From Meconema thalassinum (Eukaryota > Arthropoda > Insecta > Orthoptera > Tettigoniidae): DNA of 64,000 nt. The notes under the pieces were generated by a model. The model saw only the letters and a list, made by a program, of their open reading frames with translations. It searched no databases and had not been told where the DNA came from. The DNA is taken from the NCBI GenBank assembly GCA_946902985.2, contig OX336389.2, positions 792,980,979 through 793,044,978 of the forward strand, given 5' to 3'. The translations under genes were made by a program, and so were the position numbers. This document shows, in pieces, positions 1-13,186 of this stretch (positions are counted from its first letter, which is position 1; each line of letters opens with the position of its first letter).

Positions 1-1659
1 ATGTGTGTAGTAATCAAATTGATAAAAATTGCATCCGTTACATCAAGGTTGAAAATTCCAGCCTCAATGTACTGCGTTGACTGAGAATCTGTGAGGAAGA
101 GCACTTGCTTGTTTTGTAACCTGCTTGATGTGGAATGGTTAGATGGTCTACAATCTCTATTAACATATCGGACAGCATTTCTTCAAACATGTTGTATAGG
201 TTACTCAAACGACTATTAATTGACTATAATATTCGGAATATATGATTTCTTTCAAGTTTCTAATTTGGTTATCACACGGATTTTTCTATGGAGTTGTTGA
301 AACAGTGTAGCGGCCGGTCTATTGCATTAACTTCATAATGTTTTTATTTTTGTGCTACCCTAGTGCCAAGCAAGCTAGCAGCTTTGCAAAATTACACTTA
401 ATTATGTAATTCTCAAAATCACTAAAGGTGAAATCCTTCATAAATTCACTAGTACCATTAGATTTTTTAAATTATTTTCCATTTGGTTTTGCTTCTTTTA
501 GTGCAATAGTAGTTGAGCTGAACCATTTTATAAGTAGCGGGACGGATGCGAGTTGTGGCCATCACTTGGAAGATAAACATAAATTAGCATACCAGAAATT
601 CTATATTCAGGATATTACCTCACATGCACACATTTTGTATGTTATTCAGATATGGGAGTTAAGGTCACACTCTGACTCCTAATTAAACTGTTAAATGTAC
701 TGTACACGATAGGGCAATCCTTTAGGCCTGGATAAAATAAATTGATCTCGGGGGTGGTGCGTTCGTTATAGTAACTGACTTAAAGGCCTAAAGTGAAGGA
801 AACAGGTGTCTAACAATTAGAGAAATGGCGTACACTCACATCTTACTGAGTCCGTAATTTATTTCCAACAAAAAAAAAACTGGCAGAAAGAAATTACAAA
901 AAAAAACCAACTGACATCATACAAAGAAAAACCAACACCATCAAAATTAAATATTAAAAAAAAAAGAATATGTGATATCCCAGTGCGCCCCTCTTAAAAA
1001 AAACTGGAACAAACCTCATCCCACAGGATGAAACCTTAATAACAGCTGAGTTCAACCATTGAATTTACCTTAAATCATTACATCACGTTACTCAGTTGTG
1101 CGAGGTGGTCAAAAACTACTTTAAATTGACTGTCAACTGCCTCTAACACGAATTTGGGTCAAAAACAAACTGCAGCTGAGCTTACTGATTTTATTATAAA
1201 CAAATATTGTTATTCTGATTTTATGTCACACAAATATACACTCTAGCAGGAAACAAAGACATTTTTTACACAGATAATGACGAGTACCTTTCATAGACGG
1301 GCTTCGGACCAAATGGGGCCCAACCTACGTCGGGCTAATATAACTACGATATTTAGGACGGGCGGATCATATCCAAGTATACGGGGCTAGGCACAAGACA
1401 AAATTACTACAAAATAAACACGGGCTGAACCCGGATGAACAAAAGAAAACTACTATTCACGAACAGTAGTACAAGCAAAGAAATACGAATCAGCATGGCA
1501 AAACGAGTACACACACAACTCCTAACTAGAACATGCTGACCGTCAAATAACTTGCCTCCCGCATCTATAATGACTGTGACTAACATCGTCACGCAAGCTA
1601 CTGAATCTACATTACTGTCCGCCCCCCTTTCGTAAGTTATATACCCATAATTTGAAAGT
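1..1659. other. unassigned AT-rich sequence
   Basis: No gene or recognisable element seen. There are several A-runs between about 870 and 1010. Reading frames are short and have no recognisable motifs. Confidence 0.5.
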
Positions 1660-2760
1660 CAATACTCATCATTTCTGCCGTCCAGGTGAGGTGGTCTGCA
1701 TGGTGTCCTGGGTTCACTCAGACCCACAAAGGCCACCCTAGCCCATGGTGCGGAGTCGCCAACGGGACTCCATAATCCTGCCCATTCTTACGCGCTGGGA
1801 TTCACACACACAGATATCTGCCTCCAACACAGGCAGCACTGGTATTTTCCACATACACTGGAATTACACTGAAAATGCACTGAAATTACACTGAATTTGA
1901 TAACACATATTTTTACACCTCGGAAGTCACTAGTAAAATGTTCTTCCCTATCACTTCTTGCTGGTGGGACTTGTCCTATCGGGCTCCGAACCTCGTTTAC
2001 TTGGTCTCGTGTTGGTGGACCCGTACCATTTTGTTCGGCACACCCTCAGGATTTAAAACAAGATTAACCTGGACAGAACCACAGTTTCGTAGGCGTTAAC
2101 TTTGAGAGTCCGTCTGGCAACACTAGTGACGTCACGCTTCGAACGCTCAGTCCCGTACTTCGGCAATCAGCGGGGATCCTCCAGTTCCCCGTGAACTTGT
2201 CGCTATCGCGACAGCAAGTATAGCACTGGATGCAATGTCCAACACCCTATTTCCCTTTCGGTTCATGATTCGAACCAGTATCACTTAATGCACGATATCT
2301 CAAACACAAGTACTTCGCGGCTCCAGCTCGCGGCTGGTATGCATGCGCGACACTCAGGTACCGACCCGACCTTCACAGTCAGTCGCATGAAGTCTATACA
2401 AGAAAAATGAAACCCCGCTCCTCGTGCTCTGGGCTTATATCGGCAGGCCGTTGGTACACAATGGACATATTGCCGCCAAAGAATACGCTCCTCAGGAAAT
2501 GGTCGCAGATTCACGAGCGATATCTCATATTGTCACTTTAAATGGGCAGGTACCGAATATCCAGTTCTGATTAGGATTCGATCGTGGGGAGACTCTACAT
2601 ATGCTATTGCATCATGACGCTAGCAAATAGTCCTAGGTAGCGTCATCTACAACCCCCACCAGGCTGAGTTTCGCGCCGATTCGGAGATCACTACGCCCGC
2701 GAACTTAAAAATCCACCAATACCGAGTGCTATCTCCGGTGTCTTACCAAAGTTAAGGATA
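1660..2760. other. CpG-richer segment, possible LTR or promoter
   Basis: This stretch has visibly more CpG than its surroundings and includes a TGACGTCA site near 2128. On the minus strand a TATA-like GATATAAGCC lies near 2440. These are loosely reminiscent of an old LTR or promoter, but I found no second copy, no primer-binding site I trust and no coding frame. The identity is open. Confidence 0.2.
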
Positions 2761-3589
2761 TTTCTTGCACCAAAGAAAACAGTTTCTTTTCCTGAATACA
2801 GCTCTTCTTTCCTTTTAAATTTTCATCATCTAGTTTTCCAATTACATTTATTCGCGTAGCTTCCTATTGTCCTGGGTCATGTACCTTGGTTTTACAACCC
2901 ACGCTGGCCCATCCTGCAGCCCTGGTATCATAAATTTTCAGTGACTAACGTACAATAAGTCTCCAGCACAAACAATGAGATGGAGCTGGACATGTCTTCT
3001 AGGAAAAGGGCTTGTGCGTACCTGTGTTCTATTGTCCTGGGGTGGGTGCGCCTTCCCATCTCTACACTGTGCCCTGAGCTGGCAATATTCTACCAGTAGC
3101 GAAAGAATATATTGATAACTTTCTGTCTTAAATGCTTCAAAATTACATTCAAATTTTGCCCTTCGGTTACAGTACTCAAACAAATTTGATTGAATTTTTG
3201 GGAAATTATACTTTCTATGGCTATTGAAACCTGTATTTTTGGCTATCTTAAGAGCCAACCTTATAATTAAATACACTGCTACTGTTTTAAGAGGCGTACT
3301 CCAAAATTACGTAAATTTTATTTTTAAAACTACTACAGCTAGGATACTCGCCTTCATACATTCAAGAAGCAATACAATTTTGATTGTGTCTTATAAAAAG
3401 TTCTTCAAATCTCTTTGATTCGAAATGTTAGTTGCTGGATAAAATCATTGCACAGCCAGTTTTTTAATTCAAGGGGATAAACATCAACACTCTGAAACCA
3501 GTCAATTTTCGGGCACCATCAGCGCAAACGTCTGACTTTTCTACTACTGTAGTTCAAAGCGATCTAAGCACTTATCATCATTCTTGGTG
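2761..3589. other. unassigned sequence
   Basis: Nothing recognisable was seen on either strand. Confidence 0.5.
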
Positions 3590-3716
3590 TTATTATTGTT
3601 ATTATTATTATTATCAACATCATTATTAGTATGATTATCATCACCATAATAATAATAATAATAATAATATTAATAACAATTATTATTATAACTATTATTA
3701 TTTTTATTATTGAAAT
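3590..3716. repeat. ATT/ATA microsatellite in inverted halves
   Basis: The first half is mainly ATT units and the second half mainly ATA units, so the tract is roughly self-complementary and could form a cruciform. It may be the tail of an eroded retroposon. Confidence 0.8.
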
Positions 3717-4029
3717 TTATTTCTTCAGAACGATTTTCGCCGACTTTGTAGAACGCTTTTAACGGCTGGCATACCTAAATAATCGTACAAACGACCCTGG
3801 TAAACAAATAGGACCATGTTTTTTACCGTGATGTATGATGATGTTAGATATATTAGTTTTTATAATTCAATAATATTAAATAATATACTTGAAAGTTCTT
3901 CGGGTCCCATGATATTTCTTAAATCTTTAGATATAATAAGTATAAACAGGCTGTCATATTTCTTAGGCCTACTGTGATATGTTCGTGCTAACTCTTTAAC
4001 ATTAAGGAAACAGAATACACACAGCGTTA

Positions 4030-4719
4030 TACGAGGGCAGATCAAAAATAAGTTGCAATTCCCAGTTATGACAATTTATTACATCACCTATACAACACCA
4101 ACACGCCTATAACGATATACAATGAAACGTCACTTTTCCACATAGTTTCCAAGAGACTCCAAACATTTCTGCGAACACACAACCAACTTGTCGATTCCGG
4201 ATGCATAGAAAGTTCCTGCAGCGTTCTGCAACCACACGGAGACAGCGGCCTTCACCTTCTCATCGGTCTGGAAACGTCGACCACCGAGCTCCGTTTTGAG
4301 CTTACCGAACAGATGAAAGTCACTTAGCGCTAGGTCGGGACTGTAGGGTGGATTTTGCCAGACCTCCCACTTGAAACGCTGCAGCTCGTTTGGCGGGCCT
4401 TGTGAGGCGTTGCGTCATCGTGCAACAAAATCACACCGGCGCTCAATTTCCCCCGGCGCTTCTCTTTAATCGTGTAATTCTTCCTTTTGGCCCATAGGAA
4501 TCGGATTGTCGCACGCACCTCATATTTGGAGTGAGCGTACAGTCGTCGCGCCATTGCATTTGGCCGTTATTCACACCATACAAGACGAGACACCCACAGC
4601 GACCTGCCTAACAGACGTGTGGGCAGTGTCTGTCCCTTTCTCCGCTGTGCACACGTTTGCGACACACAGCGCGCTGCTGCAGCGCGTAAGTGCAACTAAC
4701 TTTTTGATCCACCTTCGTA
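4030..4719 (-). mobile_element. internally deleted mariner element
   Basis: A 690-bp element with imperfect terminal inverted repeats of about 30 bp. The left end reads TACGAGGGCAGATCAAAAAT and the right end, reverse-complemented, reads TACGAAGGTGGATCAAAAAG. Both ends sit at TA, the usual mariner target. Inside is a minus-strand transposase relic made of the first and last parts of the protein, the middle having been lost. Autonomous mariners are about 1.3 kb, so this is a deletion derivative that would depend on transposase made elsewhere. Confidence 0.88.
4130..4554 (-). pseudogene. mariner transposase, internally deleted and frameshifted
   Basis: Mariner transposase cuts and pastes the element at TA sites. 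The frame opens with MARRLYAHSKYEVRATIRFL, the helix-turn-helix start seen in mariner proteins. After roughly 30 residues it jumps to SAGVILLHDDATPHKARQT, which carries the second catalytic aspartate (HDD). A frameshift follows. The next frame continues RFKWEVWQNPPYSPDLALSD, with the third catalytic aspartate, and runs to a C-terminus ending SLGNYVEK and a TGA at 4130. The first catalytic aspartate is absent because the middle of the gene is deleted (full length is usually about 345 residues). The product cannot be active. Family assignment is firm from the motifs; the subfamily is not determined. Confidence 0.9.
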
Positions 4720-5668
4720 GCTAGAGGAAGCTATATAAGATACTGCAATTGTCTACCAGGACACTGTATCCATTAGTGAATGACCTTGTAATTAAAATCA
4801 TACACAGAATACCCCTGTAAAATATGAGAATAAACGTTCTTTTAAGTGGAATCATTGTTTCAGGCTGTCCATTTCCCATTTTCTACTAATCTAAATGGCA
4901 CGCAACTTCTTAGGGAAATTTAATGAAAACAAACATACACATACACACATAAAGGTGGCAATAAAACGCACTTGCTTGCACAAATTCCATGTAACGATTT
5001 GAATTTCACCAATTCACAGTAATGATTGCGAAGTTTTTCTCCTGCTAATAAAGCGCTTAATATATTTTGATGAAAAATAGTCCAGATTTTGCTGGATTTT
5101 GCAAACGTCAGCTCTCAACGTCATTCTGGAAATGGTTTGGAAAATGGTGTAGCGAATGGGATGCTCAATACTATTCAGGCATTTGGGTACCGGTTATATA
5201 GGTATCTTTCTGTGATGATATTCGATGGGTCAAAATTCCACGTATATCCTGGCCTCATATATTAGTAAAACACTACGGCAGTGCTGCAAATCAGAATCTC
5301 TAAAACTCAAACATCTACTCCTTAAATGTTGCGGGAGCCTGAAATACATTCTTCATTATATGTTTTATGCAATTATGCAAATATACTTAGCCATTCTGTT
5401 AATCATTATCAGTGAATTTTACATCTTTATTCCTTGCTTTAAATTATGGTATGTCACCGATTTGTCGTAATAATACGACACTGTGGGATTTGATAGACGG
5501 TGCAACGTTTGTATTAATGGTTATCCGCTACTAGTACGGCGTATAGCTTTGCTCCAGAAATGGTTATAAAATCTTATATTTGCAATTCTGTGCCATAGTC
5601 TAACAGTGAACTATTTAATTCAACGGCGCACATTCTAATTGATCACATGAATCATAATTATGCAATAG
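4720..5668. other. unassigned sequence
   Basis: No gene or recognisable repeat was seen between the mariner relic and the next SINE. Confidence 0.5.
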
Positions 5669-5685
5669 ATCGTATATCGATACTA

Positions 5686-6021
5686 GACAAGCCTCCGTGG
5701 CTTAGGCGGCAGCACGCCGGCCTCTCACCGCTGGGTCCGTGGTTCAAATCCCGGTCACTCCATGTGAGATCTGTGCTGGACCAAACGGAGGCAGACAGGT
5801 TTTTCTCCGGGTACTCCGGTTTTCCCTGTCACAATTTCATTCCAGCAACACTCTCCATTATCATTTCATTTCATCTGTCATTCATTTAATCATTGCCCCA
5901 GAGGAGTGCGTCAGGCCTCGGCAGCCGGCACAGTTCATATCCTCGCCGCTAGATCGGGGCTTCATTCATTCCATTCCTGACCCGGTCGGAGACTGGAAGC
6001 AGGCTGTGGATTTTCATTTTC
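5686..6021 (+). mobile_element. tRNA-derived SINE, family E
   Basis: A pol III-type head with a B-box-like GGTTCAAATCCCGG (near 5741) is followed by an unrelated body ending GCTGTGGATTTTCATTTTC. It is bounded by a 17-bp target-site duplication, ATCGTATATCGATACTA at 5669-5685 and the same with one change at 6022-6038. Any reading frame here is a by-product of the SINE. The same family occurs inverted at 23052-23385. Confidence 0.92.
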
Positions 6022-6038
6022 ATCGTATATCAATACTA

Positions 6039-8720
6039 TGCAAAATCTGAGTGATATTTTATCACACTTTTCATTTCGTAATTAATTATCTACTATTCCT
6101 TCAAGCAATGGATGGCTCAAATTGCAAGAAGATGGGATAAGATGGAGAAGATGCAAGCAAGAGCCTCTCAGCATTTCGAGCCCACTATGCTTAGAATTAA
6201 ATTCCTCCCTGGTATGGAAGCCTACTCTTTAATATCCGCACTAGGAAGATGGCGCTCCCCCAATGATGACATGCATGCATGTGTAATATTTGTGGGTTGG
6301 GGTGGCCAAAATGTAATAACGCAGAGGTCCATCATATTAATTCTGATGAAGACATGAACAGCATTCTCAGTTCGTATCTCTCTTCGATGTGCGTTCGATG
6401 TTACTTAAACACAAATTTGATGGACGCACAGCCAAAGGCCCGGGAAGTAACAGGTTCATAATTTGTGATTTAGATATAATAAGCCTATTTTTAACATATA
6501 AATACATGCATATGTGTTCATGCGACCCTGTGATTGTGTGTGTGATCGATCGTGTATGTGTTAGTGAAATATTGCGTCAGTTCCCCCAAAGTAACTTTGG
6601 ATTGACTTGACCGAGCTTAGTGGAATTTGAATGCAAGTTGGTTCCATCTATAAACTCTTCAAAGGTGTCTTTCATATTTCCTGGATGAATACCAAACCAA
6701 CATGGCGGCCATGCAAATTATTTCAGCTAACATTTCACGTTATATACATTGCAAGGACAGAAAAATAAATCTTATATTTTTGAATACATTCAATGCACCG
6801 TGATGTTGCTATAATGAAAAAATACATACAATCGAGAATTTAAAAGATTGCGTAACCTCTCAGCACGAAATACAATATACTGTATATGGATCACGTTTAT
6901 TTGAAATCTGCTTGATAAGTGTCCTCACTTGGTCACATATTGATGGTTTCAAAAGCACGCGTTCCCATTACTTATGATCAATACTGTACATCTCTATCTC
7001 TATAATTACGTATATTCAGTCCAAGGTTCCTTGCGGCAGACATGTCATATTATATTCCGTCATTCGTTTTAAACCACCACAATTTCACTGGTTAAAGGTT
7101 AGAACTTCACTAGTATCATTAAGCTGCAAAGAGTAATGTGGGATGTGTAATTTACCTCTCTTTCACACTTCACGAAGAATATAGCCTATGTTTGGTTTAC
7201 ATTTCAGTGATATCCTCGTAGTTTATACGCATTGTTTCAACGATATATTCACGAAAGAATATAAAAGTATTACCACTCTGGATGAGTAGGTTAATGCGCC
7301 TTTCTGATTTATGACTCGGTTGCAAAACGTTGGGAATTTCAAGTGTTGAAGGTCGATACTAACAAGTGAGTGTGTATTTTCCGGAGGATTTTCCACTCAT
7401 ACCGGATAAATATGGGAATGATACTGTGCCCGATAATCTGGCTTCAGATTGGGTGGCCCGACACAACACGCCAATCCTCACCCAGAATTCGGTACAACTC
7501 GAAATTCATTTAAAAAACCTAAATATTTTAATCTATTCCGGCCAAAAAGAAAAATGTCGGGGGAAGAGATTCAAGTAATCCCATGGTCTTAATTAGGATA
7601 GGGTTCAACTGTGGTAAATCTCAAAATTGATCCGATGAACACCCAAGGATAGCAACAAACAAAAATGATGTAGAACTCAGCTGTTACGATAAAACTCATC
7701 CACCAATTTATTATAAAACCACACCAAGAAATACACAAAATAAAACAGAGAAATCTGCCTCCACTCGGAGATTCTTCGATTTTAATCTTGATGTGAATAA
7801 AAAAAACAATTACGCCAAAGCAAAATTTTTTAATTATCAGGGACAAACTTTCGATAACTTTCGATATAATACAACTTACGGAGTTAAATTACGATAGTTA
7901 CTTCAATCATCAAAATCACCTCTCCATTAAGTCCATGTGAGCAGGTGTATAATTATGAAAGGGAAACACCTAAAGAAAAAAACCTCTCATTTGATCTCCT
8001 TCTAACTAATTGCTACTGACAAGAAATATGGATGTCTCTATAGTCACATTTATTTACCAAATTAACTCGTGGATTAAATGTCTTCATTATCTCAGTAACT
8101 GACTTCCATTCGATTATGCCTCATATGAAGAGCACTGGTTGTTACATTTATTACATTACATTATAAAACCTTTATGAAGCATAACGATCAGATATCACAC
8201 TTATTTCTTCTATGAATTTATGTCCACATCTGTTATTTTGGTTAATTTCGGATTTTCAGTTGATCACTGCGTAATCTGTACACATTCACAAATATTCCAG
8301 AAACCTTTGTATAGATGGCCTTTAGCCTTATTGTATTCTTTTTAACTAACAGTGACCTCAAATTATCATGCTCCTTTATAAACTATGTCACATTAATTAC
8401 AATCATTTACTTTTATCAACCTCGTCATAGCGAGATCATTTAATTCAATATATCTTTATTTTAAACACCCATTCTGTTTCACAAACTCTGTTCAATTTCC
8501 ATAAAACCTTGAAAACCATAATTTCTATTACATATTTTTGTGTTCAACTTCGCTACAAATTGCATCTGCTCCTTACAATCATGAAAAAAGCCTCATGTGG
8601 TGTGAGAGTGTTTCGTATAGTTACCAGGAAGTACCAACAAAATGTGACCCCTTAAGTGTGAATGTTTCTCCCTGAAAGATCATAAACTGCGTCTTAATGA
8701 AACCACGTACCCATACGGAA
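6039..8720. other. unassigned sequence
   Basis: About 2.7 kb with no convincing gene. The part near 6110-6360 is slightly GC-richer and may be an eroded retroposon. The remainder is AT-rich, with only short reading frames. Confidence 0.5.
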
Positions 8721-9072
8721 AACGTTATAATAACATTTTATGTTCGACCCTGACTATTATGTGTCAGTTAACTGTATCATAATGATGGTCATTATAACAC
8801 TATTTTTCATTATGAAAGAGTTTCTCCCACCAATCACAGCTCAAGAAACAGTTGTTTGACCAATTAGATAAGGTTAGCATCGCACCTGCGTGGAGTTCCA
8901 AGGCCTTCTAAACTGCGTTGCCTAGTGTCATAGTATGGTAATCGAGAAGGCCATGGTCAAATACAAGGCATTCTCTGCGTCTCATGCGCTCTGTTCAGTA
9001 CATAAATCTGGCGAAATCTCGACAGATATTTATGAATATTTATCTTCGAACATAAAATGGTTATAATAATTA
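8721..9072. repeat. short inverted-repeat pair, possible MITE
   Basis: AACGTTATAATAACATTTTA with TGTTCGA at 8721-8747 is mirrored by TCGAACATAAAATG and TTATAATAA at 9046-9072, about 300 bp apart. No target-site duplication was identified, so a transposon origin is only suggested. Confidence 0.35.
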
Positions 9073-9956
9073 TAGTCGAACATAAACAGTCGTATGCAAC
9101 TCGCCTAAAATGGTAATTTAGACACTCGTATGGAAATTATAAAACTCGCATACGCTCGTTTTATAAATATACTCGTGTCTTAATTATAGCCATTATTCTG
9201 TAGGCTCGTTGCATAATGTACTATTATCACACTCGGTTTCAATGTCTTTTGAATACGAAACTGTTCGCGTACAATATGACAGTGTATTTTCCGACTATTT
9301 TCTGCACTCCCCTAAACTTCGTAACAAAACCCCACATAGGTTACAGATTAACCCGACGCGTCTGCCTCGTGCAGCCCAATGACGGTACACTATTACGCCG
9401 CAGAGGATTAAAGTTGTACTTCCTCGAAGCCCGACAATATAGAAGTGAACTTCCTTCCAGCCTTCACCTTGCCAAGTCGACTTTGCCCGGGGGTTTATCA
9501 GCGCCATGTACGCTTCTTGATATCTCGGAACTATTCCTTGAGTCAAGCTGTCGACTATTCTCATGACGTGCTCATGACAACCTCAGCTTACCGCCGCTCA
9601 CTTTCGTTATATTAATAAAAAGAAATTGCAGCATACAAGATACTTAGAAAAAACAATTCTTGTCTTATATGGGTTCCTTCCTCACGCATTTTCGGCGCTC
9701 ATTTCATTCCCAAGCATCCTCACTTTCTTCTCCCTGTCATGCGATGTTAACAGGGCCATGCGATATCGGTGACAGTACCTTACTTCACGTTCCGAAACAA
9801 ATATTGCAGACGCATTGGTTAATTATAACTATTATGCGGGATACTATAGACATTAAAATGCGCAGGATACAAGGACAATTCTTAAAACATTCATCAGCAA
9901 TGTCAGAATGTCATACGAGTATTGCATCGGTCTACCTTAAGCTATTGAATCAATTT
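9073..9956. other. unassigned sequence
   Basis: Contains repeated short phrases such as ACTCGTAT, CTCGCATACG and CTCGTTTTATA near 9120-9180, then a GC-richer stretch at 9350-9560. Both strands are open over part of 9216-9566, but neither translation has a recognisable motif. Confidence 0.4.
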
Positions 9957-9969
9957 GAACCCATTCAAA

Positions 9970-10147
9970 AGAAGAAGATTGTAGTTTTACGTGACCGTTA
10001 ATCGCGAGATCATAAGCCACGGGACCTCCTTTTTTACGTGGAACCCGAACCACAGGACATGGCATTTCAATGCATTGACCGGGGATCGAACCCAGGCTGC
10101 CGTGGTGAGAGGCCAACAGCTTAACCGCTACTCCACCACGCCCCCCA
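9970..10147 (-). mobile_element. tRNA-derived SINE, family D
   Basis: On the minus strand it begins GGGGGGCGTGGTGGAGTAGC, a tRNA-like A-box region, followed by a B-box TGGGTTCGATCCCCGG. It is flanked by a 12-bp duplication, GAACCCATTCAA at 9957-9968 and 10148-10159. A second copy runs off the right edge of the window at 63752. Confidence 0.9.
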
Positions 10148-10159
10148 GAACCCATTCAA

Positions 10160-11935
10160 GGATTTGCCAGAGAAGTCTTGAATGAATGCTTTAATGACAC
10201 GTTTAAGGTAATGTAGCATTAAGAGTAGGCTGTTGCTTGAAGTTGCGTTCACTCTATCTATAGTTGGAACTCCGCCAAAATGTCACTCCTCGGAAAGTCA
10301 ATAAATATTCTGAACACTCCCCACGACTGTCAAATATCTCAGCTCCGTCTAAATTAAAGTTTCAATTAACCTGCAACATAACATCAGCTTGACGCAATGT
10401 TGTGGCTACGTTGTTTCGTAAAACAATTTTTCCGTATGGGTTTCTAGTTGAAGGAATGAAATGCGTTAAAGTTAAACCCATTTATAGGTCAGCAGGTTTA
10501 GAGGTCCATAGAGAGATTCTACAGAAAACAGTGAGGGTCACTAAACTGAACAGTGAATATTTCTGCTAAATCCTTTAATTGCTCTTGGTTCAAGGAGAGA
10601 TAATAAAAATGTAAGGAGCTTTTACTTTTTGTGTCAGTTTTCCATGTATATATTCATGCATCAAGTGGCTGCTCTTGAAGCCGTTCTAAATGACATTTAC
10701 CGAACTGTTGAGCAACGAGAAGTAACACTGCACTCATGAAATTAAATTGCTTATGCAAACTCGGAGAAGATCATAATTACAGAGCGTTAGTGTGTGTAAT
10801 TATAACCATTTGGATGTTATATATCAAGAAGTACGCTGGGGTATAAAATAACGTATTATACTGGCTTTTGGTAAAAGTAAAAAATACAGCCATAAATTGG
10901 TCAGGATTTGAATCACGGTCGTCAGAACGAGCAGCTACAATTAAGGTAAATCCGGAAAAGTTGCCACACTTTTTATAACGTGTGTTATATCCCAGTAGAA
11001 TTACTTTAAGAGTTGTTGCAAATTGATAGAGCATAATTTGAAATTGTATGCAATATAACACAGATGAGAAAAACATTAGTAATTGAAAACAAATCAGTCA
11101 AAAGTAGGATCAAAGCAATTGTTGTATCAGCGACGTCTGACCCTCGAACCTGGCATAGCTGTCGACTTTGTTCGGGAGAGATGCCACAAGTAAAATATTT
11201 AATAACAAAAACAAATTTGTGCTAATTTCTACAACACTAATAGACAATTGAGTATTCGAACATTCTCGTACTACAAGGCAATTATCTTTTGACAATACTT
11301 CAGCTCGTCAATACAAAGTACGTATTATTTTAATTCACATTATAAATGTACATGTTTCCACTATCTTTTAGCCTTCTTCAACATTGCTTAAAGATTTTTT
11401 ATATTCCATCACCTGTCGTCATAAGAATTTACTTTTAGTATTTTAATATCACATTATAAACATATTTCAAGAAAATTGTAGTCGTATATCCTTTCCTTAA
11501 AAGTTAATGTAGGGATTATTCTTCTGATAGTGTGTGTTTAGTTAACTTTAGTAGTTGAGCGCATTAACTATGTCATGACGAGTTCCTTTTTGTTGTTTAT
11601 ACCCTTGTCAGAGTTGAAATGTTTTGAGCTTTTGACAAGATAGCTTACGTTTGTTGTACAGTATGTGTTTACACAGATCTCATTCAACAAACTCATGTCG
11701 ACCCATTGTGCCTTTTTCCATATTTCCGTAATCCATTCTTCGTTTTATTGTTCGTGCCTGAATTCCATTGCACTTTTCTGACTCCCTGAATAGTATTTCC
11801 TTTGTTTTCAGCCTTTTTACAACTTCTCTATTGTCCTCTACCCACTGAGATATTTTAACTGTGCCCTTACGTTTGTACTGAGAACGCAAGCCATAAAGTT
11901 TTATTTCTGAAAATAATATAATTGTAAATATCAGC
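10160..11935. other. unassigned sequence
   Basis: No gene seen. A weak minus-strand tRNA-like piece (reading GACCGTGATTCAAATCCTGACC) at about 10900-10925 may be a SINE remnant. Confidence 0.45.
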
Positions 11936-11947
11936 AATGATGATAAC

Positions 11948-12474
11948 GGTTGGTTGGTTGGTTGGTTCTTATGTTTAGGGGCTGCGACAACGCGGTCATG
12001 TAGCCCCGTGTACTTTGGGTGTGTGTAAAATCTGTCTGATAACCGGTGTTAATTGTGATGACTGTATTAGTGTGTGTTATCTGTTTGTTAATTTAAGTAC
12101 TGCAACTAAGAATTTTTCAAATAGTTCCTACTTTTGCCGCCAAGCGCCACCGTCAACGACTACTAGGCCAAGTTCAGGACTGAGCTACTAGATGCCGCCG
12201 CAGTCGGCTCTTGGCAACGAACATAGAAACCTAAGAGCGTTGTTTACATTCTTAACCTATCCAATTTAGCTTCACACAGGTGCAATTAGTGGAAGAATCT
12301 TTAACATGCCATAAATATATGACATGGGACCGCCGGCTTTACTTCCCCTCCGAAGGAAGGCATACTGAGGGATTTTTAACGCTCTTAAAAAATCCGACGG
12401 CTTCGGCCGGGTTTGAACCCGCTATCTTGGGCATAGAAGCTCAGCATGCTACCGACTACGCCACCGAAGCCGCT
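11948..12474 (-). mobile_element. tRNA-derived SINE with GGTT-repeat tail
   Basis: The minus-strand head reads GGCTTCGGTGGCGTAGTCGG and has a B-box GCGGGTTCAAACCCGG. The 3' end is the shared SINE tail module (rc of TGTAGCCCCGTGTACTTTGG at 11999) and closes in a short AACC repeat at 11948-11967. The target-site duplication AATGATGATAAC lies at 11936-11947 and 12475-12486. The middle differs from the hairpin-bearing SINEs, so head, body and tail appear to be exchangeable modules. Confidence 0.9.
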
Positions 12475-12486
12475 AATGATGATAAC

Positions 12487-13140
12487 AGTGAAACCAATGA
12501 AATAAATTATGCGATTTAAGAATCGTGAGAAAAATAATATACTCGAATAGAATACCGGTACCCTATGAATAGTTTACATGTTTCCATATCGCTTTTAATT
12601 TATGATATCAATGAGGCATCTCTACCGGACTGCTGTGCGGCAACTCTACTGAATGTCAGGTAGAGACGTCTCACCCTCCTGTTTTCGTACCGCAAGGTTA
12701 ACATGTTCGAAAATAAGCATACCATCAACTACAGTAACGTTTAAGAAATCTTCTGTACGAAAAACATCTGATTTATGCACTTGAAACCAACATCATATAC
12801 AATAAACTTCATCAGGAGGAAACATACACTCGCCTCACGTTATCGACTAAAATTTGCGTGATATTTGAGCTACTTGCATCATATCCGCAAACAGTGGTGA
12901 TTGCTTAGATACCGAAATAGCTTCTACACTGCCATCTACCTGCAACGATGGGAACCTATGGCTTCAGCGTATGCGGCGTCTGTACCACAGCAGCGTCTTT
13001 ACCGTCTGGCCTTATCAGTCATGGATGTTGACTTAGCTTGCTCAGCTACTCTGGTGGGCAGGACTTGTATCTACCTTAAGCTGTTTGTTGGTCTCTTAAT
13101 CACGGGAGAATGGCTCAGCTGCTTTAAATGAAGTTTTGGA
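12487..13140. other. unassigned sequence
   Basis: No gene or repeat recognised. Confidence 0.45.
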
Positions 13141-13186
13141 TTATGGTGTTTGAAGCCATTTTTCAGTGTTGCCTTAGTAAACAAAA

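Noticed and set aside
5739..6050. A 103-codon plus-strand frame, also seen in the inverted copy at 22943-23332.
   Set aside because: The frame is the body of SINE family E; similarity between the two copies reflects the repeat, not a protein.
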